Positions 6,649 to 13,664 of a DNA stretch of 16,924 bases are shown here, piece after piece. How positions within the stretch are numbered: position 1 is the first letter of the stretch; the number at the start of each line of letters is the position of its first letter. Source of the stretch: Solirubrobacterales bacterium (lineage in GTDB: Bacteria; Actinomycetota; Thermoleophilia; Solirubrobacterales; Solirubrobacteraceae); the NCBI GenBank assembly GCA_026392325.1, contig JAPLCH010000241.1, positions 11,611-28,534 on the forward strand. The letters run 5' to 3'. Made by a program: the position numbers and the translations under genes. The notes below the pieces were generated by a model that saw only the letters and a program-made list of their open reading frames with translations, was not told where the DNA came from and did not search any database.

Positions 6649-7434
6649 TCAGCGGCCTTCGAATCGGGCTTCGCGGCGTTCAGCGAAGGCTGAAACGCCC
6701 TCGCGGAAGTCAGCTGAAGAAAAGCATGCACGACGCAGTTCAAGCAGTTCCTGTTCCACTCCAGGCTCCAATTCGCCGGCCGCTGCGGCCAGTTCACGGA
6801 GGATCCGCTTGTTCCCACGGATTGACAGTGGGGCGTTGTTGACGAGTTCGACTGCCATTGCGACAGCCTGTTCGGCAACGCCGCCCTCAGCGGAGATCTC
6901 ATTGACCAGACCCCAATGGTGTGCGGTCTGGGCGTCAATGCGACGGCCGAGGAGGAAAAGCTCACGCGTGCGTGGCACTCCGACAGCGTCAATGAATCTG
7001 CGCAGGCCCGTATGTGAATAGACAAGGCCAAGCTTTGCTGGTGGCATTCCAAACCTTGCAGTGGGTTCCGTAATCCGCAGATCACAGGCGAGCGCGATCT
7101 CCAGCCCACCGCCGACGGCATGGCCTGTGATTGCCGCAACGATCGGAACTTCGCAGTGGTCAAGTCCTTCAAGCGCTGCGGCGAAAGGGTGGGCGATCAG
7201 CTTCTCAGCTTCCTCTGCGAATACTGCCTCGGGAATGTCACCAATGTCATACCCGGCGGAGAAGATCTTGTCTTCGCCCGTGAGGATCAGACAACGGGCC
7301 TCATCCGTGCTGGGGAGCTTGTTGGCGAGCTCATCCAAAATTGGGTGGTCAAGCGCTCCTCGTTTAGTGGGATTGCTGATTTTCAGGCGGACGACGCCCT
7401 CTGCGGGCTCGTCACGAATTACGGATCCGGCCAC
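6649..7434 (-). CDS. Crotonase-fold protein resembling methylmalonyl-CoA decarboxylase
   Basis: A 261-residue enoyl-CoA hydratase/isomerase superfamily protein acting on an acyl-CoA in the cytoplasm. Oxyanion-hole segments are FSAGYDIGDIP (59-68) and GHAVGGGLEIALACD (104-118). The second catalytic Glu of true crotonases is absent; the segment reads MPPAKLGLVYSHTGL. Tyr139 in that segment, the SPITAQ-like GRRIDAQTA, and the C-terminal pattern LRRACFSSADFREG...RFEG resemble E. coli methylmalonyl-CoA decarboxylase (YgfG/ScpB) as I recall it, which keeps a Tyr there but has His rather than Tyr62 after AG. Decarboxylation or a related reaction is therefore more likely than hydration. GTG 7434 lies 2 nt after the stop of a biotinyl carrier gene, so the two are translationally coupled. 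Confidence 0.85.
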   Translation of the reverse strand: MAGSVIRDEPAEGVVRLKISNPTKRGALDHPILDELANKLPSTDEARCLILTGEDKIFSAGYDIGDIPEAVFAEEAEKLIAHPFAAALEGLDHCEVPIVAAITGHAVGGGLEIALACDLRITEPTARFGMPPAKLGLVYSHTGLRRFIDAVGVPRTRELFLLGRRIDAQTAHHWGLVNEISAEGGVAEQAVAMAVELVNNAPLSIRGNKRILRELAAAAGELEPGVEQELLELRRACFSSADFREGVSAFAERREARFEGR

Positions 7435-7436
7435 GG

Positions 7437-7649
7437 TCAGTCGAGTACGACGAGAATGTCGCCTTCAGAGACGGACTGTCCTTCTTCGCAGCGAACCTCA
7501 GCCACGGTTCCGCCGTCTTCAGCCTCAACTGGCATTTCCATTTTCATGGATTCCAGAATGACAACCGTGTCGCCTTCGGCGATTGTGTCACCGACTTTGA
7601 CCTCGATCTTCCAGACTGTTCCGGTGATGTGGGCCTCTACGTCTGACAC
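7437..7649 (-). CDS. Stand-alone biotin/lipoyl carrier protein (TB7.3-like)
   Basis: A 70-residue protein consisting only of a biotinyl/lipoyl domain. The attachment motif is LESMKMEMPV with Lys36 as the modified lysine; MKM favours biotin over lipoate. Further landmarks are VKVGDTIAEGDTV before it, GTVAEV after it, and a final GDILVVLD. Length and sequence resemble the mycobacterial biotinylated protein TB7.3 (Rv3221c). The GTG start at 7649 is chosen because GAGGAGG lies about 6 nt ahead; the longer open frame overlaps the glycerol kinase start and is not family-like. The downstream crotonase-like gene begins 2 nt after the stop. Acetyl- or propionyl-CoA carboxylases normally use carriers fused to biotin carboxylase, so the partner of this one is not obvious. 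Confidence 0.93.
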   Translation of the reverse strand: MSDVEAHITGTVWKIEVKVGDTIAEGDTVVILESMKMEMPVEAEDGGTVAEVRCEEGQSVSEGDILVVLD

Positions 7650-7674
7650 GGCTTCCTCCTCGATAGCAAATGAA

Positions 7675-7696
7675 CCAACACGCCCTGAAGCGTTGG
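7675..7696. promoter_or_regulatory. Inverted repeat between carrier gene and glpK
   Basis: CCAAC (7675-7679) and GTTGG (7692-7696) form an inverted repeat in the 91-bp divergent gap between the biotin carrier and glycerol kinase genes. The position suits an operator for either transcript. The arms are short, so chance is quite possible. Confidence 0.2.
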
Positions 7697-7725
7697 CGCG
7701 AAGGTATCGCCCTCGGCGGCGGCTG

Positions 7726-7731
7726 TAGGCT
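7726..7731 (+). promoter_or_regulatory. Possible -10 box for glpK
   Basis: TAGGCT lies 15 to 10 nt before GTG 7741, which has no good Shine-Dalgarno sequence. Transcription would start 2-3 nt ahead of the start codon. The identical hexamer precedes the plsC-like gene. Confidence 0.35.
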
Positions 7732-7740
7732 GCACTGCAA

Positions 7741-9216
7741 GTGCTTCTAGCAATTGACCAAGGCACCACCGGTTCGACCTGTCTCGTCTTTTCATTGGAC
7801 GGAGATCTGCTCGGCCGCGCCTACCGCGAGTTCTCCCAAGGCTTTCCCAAGCCCGGTTGGGTTGAACACGACGCAGCTGAGATCCTGGATGTGACGCTTG
7901 CAGTCGCGCGTGAAGCTCTGGTTGACGCCGCGGTTCCAATTGGCGGCCTGACGGCAATCGGCATCACCAACCAGCGGGAGACAACTGTTGTCTGGGACCG
8001 GGAGACGGGTATGCCGCTCGCGCCAGCCATCGTCTGGCAGGACCGAAGGACTGCGGAGCGGTGCGCGGAGCTGAAGGCTGAAGGCTTTGAGACCATGATC
8101 CGCGAACGGACCGGACTTGTCCTCGACTCGTATTTCACGGCCACAAAGATTGAATGGATTCTCAACAACGTTGAGGGCGTGCGTGAGGCAGCTGAGTCCG
8201 GCCGGGCACTTGCGGGAACGATTGACACTTGGCTTATCTGGAACCTGACCGGTGAGCATGTGACGGACCCGTCGAACGCCTCCCGGAGTCTGCTGTTCGA
8301 CATTCGCTCTGGCGAATGGGACCCGGAGCTGACGGATCGGTTTGGGATTCCAGCGGGCATGCTGCCCCGGATAGTCCCAAGCGTTGGCGTGATTGCCGAC
8401 TCGCGTCCTGAGCTTCTGGGCGGTCACTCGGCTCCCGTGGCCGGTGTGCTTGGTGATCAGCAATCCGCGCTGTTTGGCCAGGCCTGTTTCAACCCGGGTG
8501 AAACAAAGGCCACGTATGGAACGGGATCGTTCATGTTGATGAATGCGGGCCGAACTGTGCCCCCCGTTGTGGATGGGCTGCTGAGTACGGTCGCATGGGG
8601 CATTGGCGATCGCCTCGACTACGCCCTTGAGGGCAGCGTGTTCGTTGCCGGCGCGGCCGTCCAATGGCTTCGCGACGGCCTTGGTTTGATCGAAACTGCT
8701 GGGGAAACTGAGGCTTTGGCACGCTCTGTTGACTCCACTGACGGAGTTCACTTTGTTCCTGCACTCACAGGGCTTGGGGCCCCATGGTGGGATCCAGACG
8801 CCCGCGGGACGATTACTGGGATCACGCGCGGTACAACGAAGGCTCACCTTGTTCGCGCCACTTTGGAAGGCATTGCGTTTCAGGTTGCCGATGCTGTTTC
8901 GGCGATGGTTGACGCCGCTGGTCACGACCTTCTTGAACTCCGCGCTGATGGTGGGGCAACCGCAAACGAGTGGCTGATGGCGTTTCAGGCGGATATGCTT
9001 GGGGTTCCGGTGTCCGTGCCGGAAATTGCTGAGACGACCGCGTTGGGAGCTGGGATTGCAGCTGGCATTGGCGTTGGAGCACTGACGCTCAGCGATGCGA
9101 GCAAGGGCAGGCGCGTCAGAGTCACCCATGAACCACGGATCAGCAGTGACGAACGCTCCGAAGCGATGGCAGGCTGGCATTCGGCCTTGGAGCGCTCGCG
9201 GTCAACCCGCGCGTGA
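7741..9216 (+). CDS. glpK: Glycerol kinase
   Basis: FGGY-family kinase that phosphorylates glycerol to sn-glycerol 3-phosphate using ATP. The 491-residue length matches the family. Visible motifs: AIDQGTTGS (4-12, ATP phosphate loop), NQRETTVVW (77-85, glycerol-binding Arg79-Glu80), WQDRRT (99-104), Tyr131 in LDSYFTATK, catalytic-base Asp239 in GVLGDQQSALFGQ, YGTGSF, LTGLGAPWW and ADGGATANEWLMAFQAD near the C-terminus (adenosine site). Glycerol-contact residues fall close to the E. coli enzyme's Arg83, Glu84, Tyr135 and Asp245. An in-frame stop at 7725-7727 confines the start; GTG 7741 begins just before the first beta strand. It is followed 44 bp later by an acyltransferase that can use the same phosphoglycerol backbone. 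Confidence 0.96.
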   Translation: MLLAIDQGTTGSTCLVFSLDGDLLGRAYREFSQGFPKPGWVEHDAAEILDVTLAVAREALVDAAVPIGGLTAIGITNQRETTVVWDRETGMPLAPAIVWQDRRTAERCAELKAEGFETMIRERTGLVLDSYFTATKIEWILNNVEGVREAAESGRALAGTIDTWLIWNLTGEHVTDPSNASRSLLFDIRSGEWDPELTDRFGIPAGMLPRIVPSVGVIADSRPELLGGHSAPVAGVLGDQQSALFGQACFNPGETKATYGTGSFMLMNAGRTVPPVVDGLLSTVAWGIGDRLDYALEGSVFVAGAAVQWLRDGLGLIETAGETEALARSVDSTDGVHFVPALTGLGAPWWDPDARGTITGITRGTTKAHLVRATLEGIAFQVADAVSAMVDAAGHDLLELRADGGATANEWLMAFQADMLGVPVSVPEIAETTALGAGIAAGIGVGALTLSDASKGRRVRVTHEPRISSDERSEAMAGWHSALERSRSTRA

Positions 9217-9225
9217 GTTCCGAAG

Positions 9226-9254
9226 TTCACGACAGCCTGTCGCAAAGGTAGGCT
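9226..9254 (+). promoter_or_regulatory. Candidate promoter for the plsC-like gene
   Basis: TTCACG (9226-9231; 4 of 6 match to TTGACA) is separated by 17 bp from TAGGCT (9249-9254), which sits 12 to 7 nt before ATG 9261. The spacing is ideal and predicts a leaderless mRNA. The gene could also be read through from glpK 44 bp upstream. Confidence 0.4.
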
Positions 9255-9260
9255 CCCTCA

Positions 9261-10037
9261 ATGGCAACGGCAGAAGAAAAGAAAGCGAATATCAAGGAGC
9301 AGGTCTACCGCGATGAGCGGCCAGCCGAGCACTTTGACCGCTATCACGAGCGCGCGCGCAACAAGAAGCCCAACATCGTCTACGAAGTTGTTCGTGCTGC
9401 GACGAGTCTGCTCGGTTGGATCGTCTACCGAGTCATGTCAATCAGTCCGGAGAATGTTCCGGACGGACCGGTGATTCTTGCGCCGAACCACTTTTCAAAC
9501 CTTGACCACTTTTTCGCTGGAATGGCGGTCAGAAGGCATGTCCGGTTCATGGCGAAAAGCCAGCTCTTCGCTCCTCCGATGGATTGGGTCTATTCAAACG
9601 GTGGAGTTTTCCCAGTCCGCCGTGGGGCAAGAGATGAAGAGGTTTTCATTACCGCGAAGAAGATTCTCGCTGACGGTGGCTGCGTTCTGATGTACTGCGA
9701 GGGCGGCCGTTCACGCACAGGTGGGATTGGCGATGAGGCCAAGCCTGGGATTGGCCGACTTGCATTGGAGACCGGGGTTCCGATCGTGCCAATCGCAATT
9801 CACGGGTCTTCTGAGGTTCGTCACTGGAAGCGCTTCGTTCTTCCCAAGGTCACGGTCCAATATGGGGATTCGATCCGTTGGCGAGAGAAGCTTGACTCCA
9901 CACGTGAGGATCAGCAGCAGCTTGCTGACACCGTGCTTGACCGCATCAGGGGCCTTTACTCGGGACTTGAAGGTCAGAGCCGCCGGCAGGTAGCCAGGGC
10001 TGTTCGCGCTGCAAAGCGCGACCGGTCAAACGTCTGA
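9261..10037 (+). CDS. 1-acyl-glycerol-3-phosphate acyltransferase (PlsC-type)
   Basis: A 258-residue member of the PlsC/LPLAT family, which moves an acyl chain to the sn-2 position of lysophosphatidate to make phosphatidate at the cytoplasmic membrane face. The HX4D motif is NHFSNLD (His77, Asp82). The phosphate-binding block is EGGRSRTG (147-154), followed by the hallmark KPGIGRLALETGVPIVPIAIHG (161-182). A single hydrophobic stretch at residues 47-60 may be a membrane anchor; the N-terminus is charged. The Lys/Arg-rich tail (240-258) may bind acidic membranes. The specific acceptor is not certain, since the family includes other lysophospholipid and glycolipid acyltransferases; adjacency to glpK supports phosphatidate synthesis. 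Confidence 0.9.
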   Translation: MATAEEKKANIKEQVYRDERPAEHFDRYHERARNKKPNIVYEVVRAATSLLGWIVYRVMSISPENVPDGPVILAPNHFSNLDHFFAGMAVRRHVRFMAKSQLFAPPMDWVYSNGGVFPVRRGARDEEVFITAKKILADGGCVLMYCEGGRSRTGGIGDEAKPGIGRLALETGVPIVPIAIHGSSEVRHWKRFVLPKVTVQYGDSIRWREKLDSTREDQQQLADTVLDRIRGLYSGLEGQSRRQVARAVRAAKRDRSNV

Positions 10038-10063
10038 TCTGACTGAGGTCAGACCCTCAGACG
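10031..10063. terminator. Nested palindrome between convergent genes
   Basis: CGTCTGA (10031-10037) pairs with TCAGACG (10057-10063), and inside it TCTGAC (10038-10043) pairs with GTCAGA (10048-10053) around a TGAG loop; a CCC bulge separates the two stems. The 13 base pairs span the stop of the plsC-like gene and end 4 bp before the stop of the convergent metallo-hydrolase. It probably serves as a bidirectional terminator, although no T-run follows on either strand. Confidence 0.6.
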
Positions 10064-10066
10064 GGC

Positions 10067-11008
10067 TCAGCCGTCAGTTTCACTGCCGTAGACAGCGTCA
10101 AGGCGATGCCAGGCTTCACTGTCATGGCCGGGGATTAGAAGTGCGTTCGGTGTTTGCGTTCGGTAAGCGCGAATCTCGCGCAGCGAGCGTTCAAACTGGT
10201 ACTTGTCAGCGTAGATAAGTGGCTCGGCCAGTCGGTCCAGCGTTAGCTCTGTGTACGCAGCGTCGGCAACGACAAGGAGTTCTCCATGTTCAAGCCGGAG
10301 CAGGACTGACTGATGCCCGTTCGAGTGACCGGGAGTGGAGATGAGTCGAACTGAACCATCTCCGAACAGGTCAACGGTCTTGGAGAAGCCCGCGAAGTGC
10401 TCAACCCCTTCGCTGAAGTAATCAACTGCACGCCAGTCAATGGCAATGTCGAACTGCGTTGGCTCATAGCCGTTCATCCACGACCGCTTTTCATGGGCCG
10501 CGTCCCACTCAAGCTGGTCACAGACAAACGTTGCGTTGGGGAAATCCTGACAGCCAGACGCATGGTCATTGTGCAAGTGGGTCATCAGGACGAGCTTGAG
10601 CGCATCCGGGTTGATGCCGCGCGCTTCAAGCCTTTCGGCGGCAGACTGTCCAGGGTTCATCGTGATCCGATAAAACCGACCGACCTTGCCCAGGTTTCCT
10701 CCACCGGGTTGGGCGCAGGACCTGTGCAGCCCCGTGTCAATCAGGAAGTCACCTGCGGTTGGATGGGTGACCAGATAGGCGGGTATTGGGCAGTCTCCCC
10801 AGCTGGGATTGGCGCCGCGGATCAGCTTCAGCCACACGCCTAGCTTCTTGAGTCTGCTCTTTGGCGCCTCGAAGAATCCGGCTGGCACGGCAAGCTCGGC
10901 GGTGAGGAGGGGGCGGACTGTGACGTGGGCATCCTTGCTGCCGCCGGGCAGGGGAAGGGACAGTGGCTTGATGTCTATCTCGTTCATGCCTCTCAAAGCT
11001 ACCCTCAT
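10067..11008 (-). CDS. Metallo-beta-lactamase-fold hydrolase, acyl-homoserine-lactonase-like
   Basis: A 313-residue MBL-fold protein with a complete dinuclear metal site: HLHNDH (His144, His146, Asp148, His149), His228 in STPGHSNGH, Asp249 in VADAAYTE and His295 in IPGHDSE. Tyr252, three residues after Asp249, matches the Tyr194 position of the AiiA lactonase. The overall order (DTGLH at 91-95, a long insertion, then HxHxDH) fits the N-acyl-homoserine lactonase group. Hydrolysis of a lactone or ester is likely; the natural substrate cannot be read. Two ATGs are possible, 11008 and 10987 (Met8); neither has a convincing ribosome-binding site. No signal peptide is seen, so it is cytoplasmic. 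It converges on the plsC-like gene and diverges from the broken dehydrogenase gene. Confidence 0.87.
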   Translation of the reverse strand: MRVALRGMNEIDIKPLSLPLPGGSKDAHVTVRPLLTAELAVPAGFFEAPKSRLKKLGVWLKLIRGANPSWGDCPIPAYLVTHPTAGDFLIDTGLHRSCAQPGGGNLGKVGRFYRITMNPGQSAAERLEARGINPDALKLVLMTHLHNDHASGCQDFPNATFVCDQLEWDAAHEKRSWMNGYEPTQFDIAIDWRAVDYFSEGVEHFAGFSKTVDLFGDGSVRLISTPGHSNGHQSVLLRLEHGELLVVADAAYTELTLDRLAEPLIYADKYQFERSLREIRAYRTQTPNALLIPGHDSEAWHRLDAVYGSETDG

Positions 11009-11021
11009 CAGCAGCGACCAC

Positions 11022-11027
11022 TAATCT
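11022..11027 (+). promoter_or_regulatory. Possible -10 box for the SDR-like gene
   Basis: TAATCT lies exactly 12 to 7 nt before ATG 11034, and no Shine-Dalgarno sequence is present. This is the textbook position for a leaderless transcript. It supports 11034 as the original start of the now frameshifted gene. Confidence 0.35.
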
Positions 11028-11033
11028 CGCTGC

Positions 11034-11521
11034 ATGGCAAGCGACGCTCCACAACTCCGGACTGATCTGCTGGACGGAAGGACAGTCCGTCTCGCTAGCC
11101 CGGCAGCAATGTGCCCAGCGCTCGGATTGAGCGCCATGGCAGCCTGCAAGCGGCAGTTGTTGATCTGGAATCGGTCTATGTCGCGGGCGCCGCCGAGGAC
11201 GGAATGGGGACTGCCCTGGACACGGGTTGGCGCGTCAGCCGCGCTCTTGCGACGGCTGCAATGGTTGACAACGGGGGCGGCACGATCATCCTTCTTGCTC
11301 CGCCAGCAGACCTTGGCATTGGTGCCCGAGCTGCGGCAGATGGACTTGCCAACCTTGCCAAGTCCCTGGGGACTGAATGGGCGCGTTTTGACATTCGTGT
11401 TGTCGCAGTTTGCCCGCGTGACAGTGAGGCCGAGTCGGTCGGCGACCTCCTCGCCTGGCTTGCCTCGGATTCGGGCACTTATGTCACGGGTTGCAGGTTT
11501 GACCCGGGCGTTCAAGTCTGA
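11034..11521 (+). pseudogene. Non-catalytic SDR-family protein, apparently frameshifted
   Basis: From GTG 11111 a 136-residue frame has clear short-chain dehydrogenase traits: GGGTIILLAPP, AAADGLANLAKSLGTEWARFDIRVVAV, then LLAWLASDSGTYVTGCRFDPG near the end. The usual YxxxK pair is missing (ARAAADG occupies that place), so it is not a normal oxidoreductase. That frame is blocked upstream by a stop at 11096. The N-terminal part a Rossmann protein should have (LLDGRTVRLAS...PALG) is instead in another frame from ATG 11034. Joining the two at about 11117-11123 gives a continuous PALG-ARIERHG, so about one base (or 4 or 7) appears lost there. It may be a real mutation or a sequence error; a shorter protein from 11111 cannot be excluded. 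Confidence 0.55.
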
Positions 11522-11699
11522 CGGTCGGTCAGAGGAAGGGCCTGAGCTCCTGACGGGCTGTGGTCAAGCGGGCGAGTGGGGCCGAAACAGGGTTTGCGCG
11601 GTTCTCGGAATGTTGTCGCATGCGTCTAGCCCAGAGCCCCGTGTCTTCGCTTTGCTTCCGCTTTGCCGGAATAGGTGGCTCTGTTGTCCCTCCAACCCA
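11522..11699. other. Intergenic stretch upstream of the first ASST-like gene
   Basis: About 180 bp between the SDR-like stop and the box ahead of the next gene. I see no convincing terminator, repeat or small gene here. It contains TC-rich sequence (11640-11665) but no recognisable -35 at the proper distance from the TAGCCT box. Confidence 0.4.
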
Positions 11700-11705
11700 T
11701 AGCCT
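11700..11705 (+). promoter_or_regulatory. Possible -10 box for leaderless ASST-like gene
   Basis: TAGCCT lies exactly 12 to 7 nt before ATG 11712. No Shine-Dalgarno sequence is present between them. This suggests a leaderless transcript. Confidence 0.35.
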
Positions 11706-11711
11706 CGGCGA

Positions 11712-13169
11712 ATGAGCCATCGTCGGGATGCAATTGTGCTTGGAGCCTTCGTGCTCAGCCTTTTTGCAGCGTCACCGGCACTGGCCGCAAGTTCGCCGAC
11801 GGTGACTGCAAGCCCTGCTCTGAGCCCAGCCTTCTCAACCAAGATCACTGACTACACAACCACCTGCGCCACAGGGACGGTCAGCGTCACATCCAATGTT
11901 CCGTCAGGAGCCTCACTGAGAATTGACGGCAAGACAGCCGCCAAGGGTCGAACGACCCGGAAGCTCAAACTGAGAGCCGGTCAACGCTTCCAGATGATCA
12001 GCGGAAGTGGCAAAACAGCCTTGACTCATTCAGTCCGCTGTCTGCCAGCTGACTTCCCCAAGTGGACTGTGACCGGGACGCTCCCAGCGGACTCGCCCAT
12101 GATGGCCTTCTCTGTGTCAGCTCCCAGCTCATTTGAGTTTCCTTACGCGATCATCAGTGATGCTCGCGGCGTGCCCATCTGGTGGCTGCACACTCCGAAG
12201 AAGTCGTCCATGGATGTGAAGATCACTCCTGGTGGAAATATTGGCTTCTTTGGAGCGTTACTCGCTGGCGACACCGGCAATGGGCCGTTTTCTATCTACA
12301 GTCCTGCCGGTGTCAAAGTGCGTGATGTCAAGACGGTTGGCGGCTCTGGGGATGCGCACGAGACTCTGCCTACCTCCCGTGGCACCTTCTACCGAACTGC
12401 TGGCGTTCGAAGGGACCACATTGACCTGACCTCAATAGGAGGGTCGGCTGATGGTTCAGTCTGGGATGACGTGATTCAGGAAATTGCGACAGATGGCAGC
12501 GTCATCTGGTCCTGGAGCATGTTTGACCATGTCTCACTCTCCGAAACAACGAACTGGGCGTGGCTCCTGATCTACGTCACGCAGCCGGGGAGTCCACTCG
12601 ATCTCTTACACATGAACTCCATAGAAGAGGACGGACAAGGTGGGCTCGTTATTTCTGCGCGACACTTGGATGCCGTCTATCGGATCCGGAAGTCTGATGG
12701 TGCAATCAGTTGGAAGCTTGGGGGGACAAATACGGCCCAGAGCCTGGCAGTCACGGGCGACAGTGCAAATGACGCTGCCCGGTTCAGCGGGCAACATGAC
12801 GCACGGGTCCAGCCGGATGGCTCAGTCACGCTCTACGACAACGGCTCGGGTGTTCCTGGAAGAGCACCACGAGTGGTGCGCTGGCAGATCAATGCGGAAG
12901 CCGGCACCGCAGCCTTGGTTGAGGAGTTTCGCGACCCGCTGATAGCTGGTGCCTTGGCTGGGGGAAGTGCCAGGAAGTTGACGAACGGAGGCTGGCTTGT
13001 CGCGTGGTGCGACAGACCCTACATCCGTGCTTACAGCGCGGCTCACAACATGGTATTCAGCATGAAGTTTGCTGTTGGCGGCAGGTCCTACCGGGCCGTT
13101 CCAGTCAAGACATCAGACATCAGCCGAGGTCAACTGGTGTCCGGCATGGACAAGCAGTTCCCGCGCTGA
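11712..13169 (+). CDS. Secreted arylsulfotransferase-like protein with cadherin-like N-domain
   Basis: A 485-residue exported protein. Residues 1-25 are a signal peptide (MSHRRD, hydrophobic core, cleavage ALA-AS). Residues about 34-110 resemble a cadherin-like beta-sandwich (ASPALSPAFSTKITDY), with Cys52 and Cys110 placed to form a disulfide. The rest resembles the arylsulfotransferase (ASST) beta-propeller. The four E. coli AssT active-site residues have counterparts: His216 (GDAHE), His300 (LLHMNSIEED), Arg317 (SARHLD) and His362 (GQHDAR), the last being the likely sulfated histidine. AssT moves sulfate between phenols without PAPS. Whether this protein transfers sulfate is inference, and the acceptor is unknown. 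A paralogue lies at 15200-16723 on the other strand. It converges on a GNAT gene with an 18-bp gap. Confidence 0.85.
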   Translation: MSHRRDAIVLGAFVLSLFAASPALAASSPTVTASPALSPAFSTKITDYTTTCATGTVSVTSNVPSGASLRIDGKTAAKGRTTRKLKLRAGQRFQMISGSGKTALTHSVRCLPADFPKWTVTGTLPADSPMMAFSVSAPSSFEFPYAIISDARGVPIWWLHTPKKSSMDVKITPGGNIGFFGALLAGDTGNGPFSIYSPAGVKVRDVKTVGGSGDAHETLPTSRGTFYRTAGVRRDHIDLTSIGGSADGSVWDDVIQEIATDGSVIWSWSMFDHVSLSETTNWAWLLIYVTQPGSPLDLLHMNSIEEDGQGGLVISARHLDAVYRIRKSDGAISWKLGGTNTAQSLAVTGDSANDAARFSGQHDARVQPDGSVTLYDNGSGVPGRAPRVVRWQINAEAGTAALVEEFRDPLIAGALAGGSARKLTNGGWLVAWCDRPYIRAYSAAHNMVFSMKFAVGGRSYRAVPVKTSDISRGQLVSGMDKQFPR

Positions 13170-13187
13170 CGCTTCGCGGTTAACTTC

Positions 13188-13664
13188 TCAGGTCAGGACG
13201 CGCATCAGGTCCCAGCAGGGTGGGATGTGATCGCCTGTGAACTCAGCCCCATACGACTGGTAGAACGCGATCGCCTGAGTGTTCTTCGGATGGACGTCAA
13301 GTTCGTAGGAGTTGCCCGGCCCAAGCCTTCGATGCAACTCCTCAACAAGCATTGCTCCCCAACCGTGGCCTTGATGAGCGGGAAGGATGTAGAGACGCCG
13401 CATATAGGGGCCACGGTCGTCCATAACCTCGTAATGGAGGTAGCCGATTGCAAGGCCGTCAGCTTCGAGAATTAGAAAATGGGCGTCTGGGCCTGCGGCA
13501 GCGGCCGCAATCTGGGAACGAACCAGCCCTGGTTCGTAGTACTCGGTGATGCAGGTGCGGATGGAATCTTCTTCCATCAACTCCGAGTAGGTCGCCCACC
13601 AGGTCTCCGCTGCGATCGCGCAAATGGAAGAAACATCATCTTCTCTGGCGTCACGAACGATCAT
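13188..13664 (-). CDS. GNAT-family N-acetyltransferase
   Basis: A 158-residue single-domain GNAT protein. Motif A is RRLYILPAHQGHGWGAMLVEEL (89-110), whose QGHGWG segment binds the acetyl-CoA pyrophosphate. The C-terminal ELDVHPKNTQAIAFYQSYGAEFTGD is the typical motif B region. The N-terminus IVRDAREDDVSSI is the usual beta1-alpha1 start. It transfers an acetyl group from acetyl-CoA to an amine on a small molecule, peptide or protein; the acceptor cannot be deduced. ATG 13664 has no clear ribosome-binding site; TATTAC (in CGTATTACG) about 25 nt upstream might be a -10 element. It converges on the first ASST-like gene. Confidence 0.88.
   Translation of the reverse strand: MIVRDAREDDVSSICAIAAETWWATYSELMEEDSIRTCITEYYEPGLVRSQIAAAAAGPDAHFLILEADGLAIGYLHYEVMDDRGPYMRRLYILPAHQGHGWGAMLVEELHRRLGPGNSYELDVHPKNTQAIAFYQSYGAEFTGDHIPPCWDLMRVLT

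Noticed and set aside
7650..7769. 40-residue N-terminal extension of the biotin carrier
   Set aside because: It overlaps the glycerol kinase start and reads as basic junk, and GAGGAGG before GTG 7649 marks the real start.
7792..9180. 462-residue open frame on the minus strand
   Set aside because: It is fully antisense to a secure glycerol kinase gene, has no recognisable domain and reflects GC-rich codon bias.
11111..11702. Continuation of the frame from ATG 11034 to 11702 as a 222-residue protein
   Set aside because: After about residue 28 it is Arg/Ser/Pro-rich nonsense, whereas another frame over the same bases reads as an SDR.
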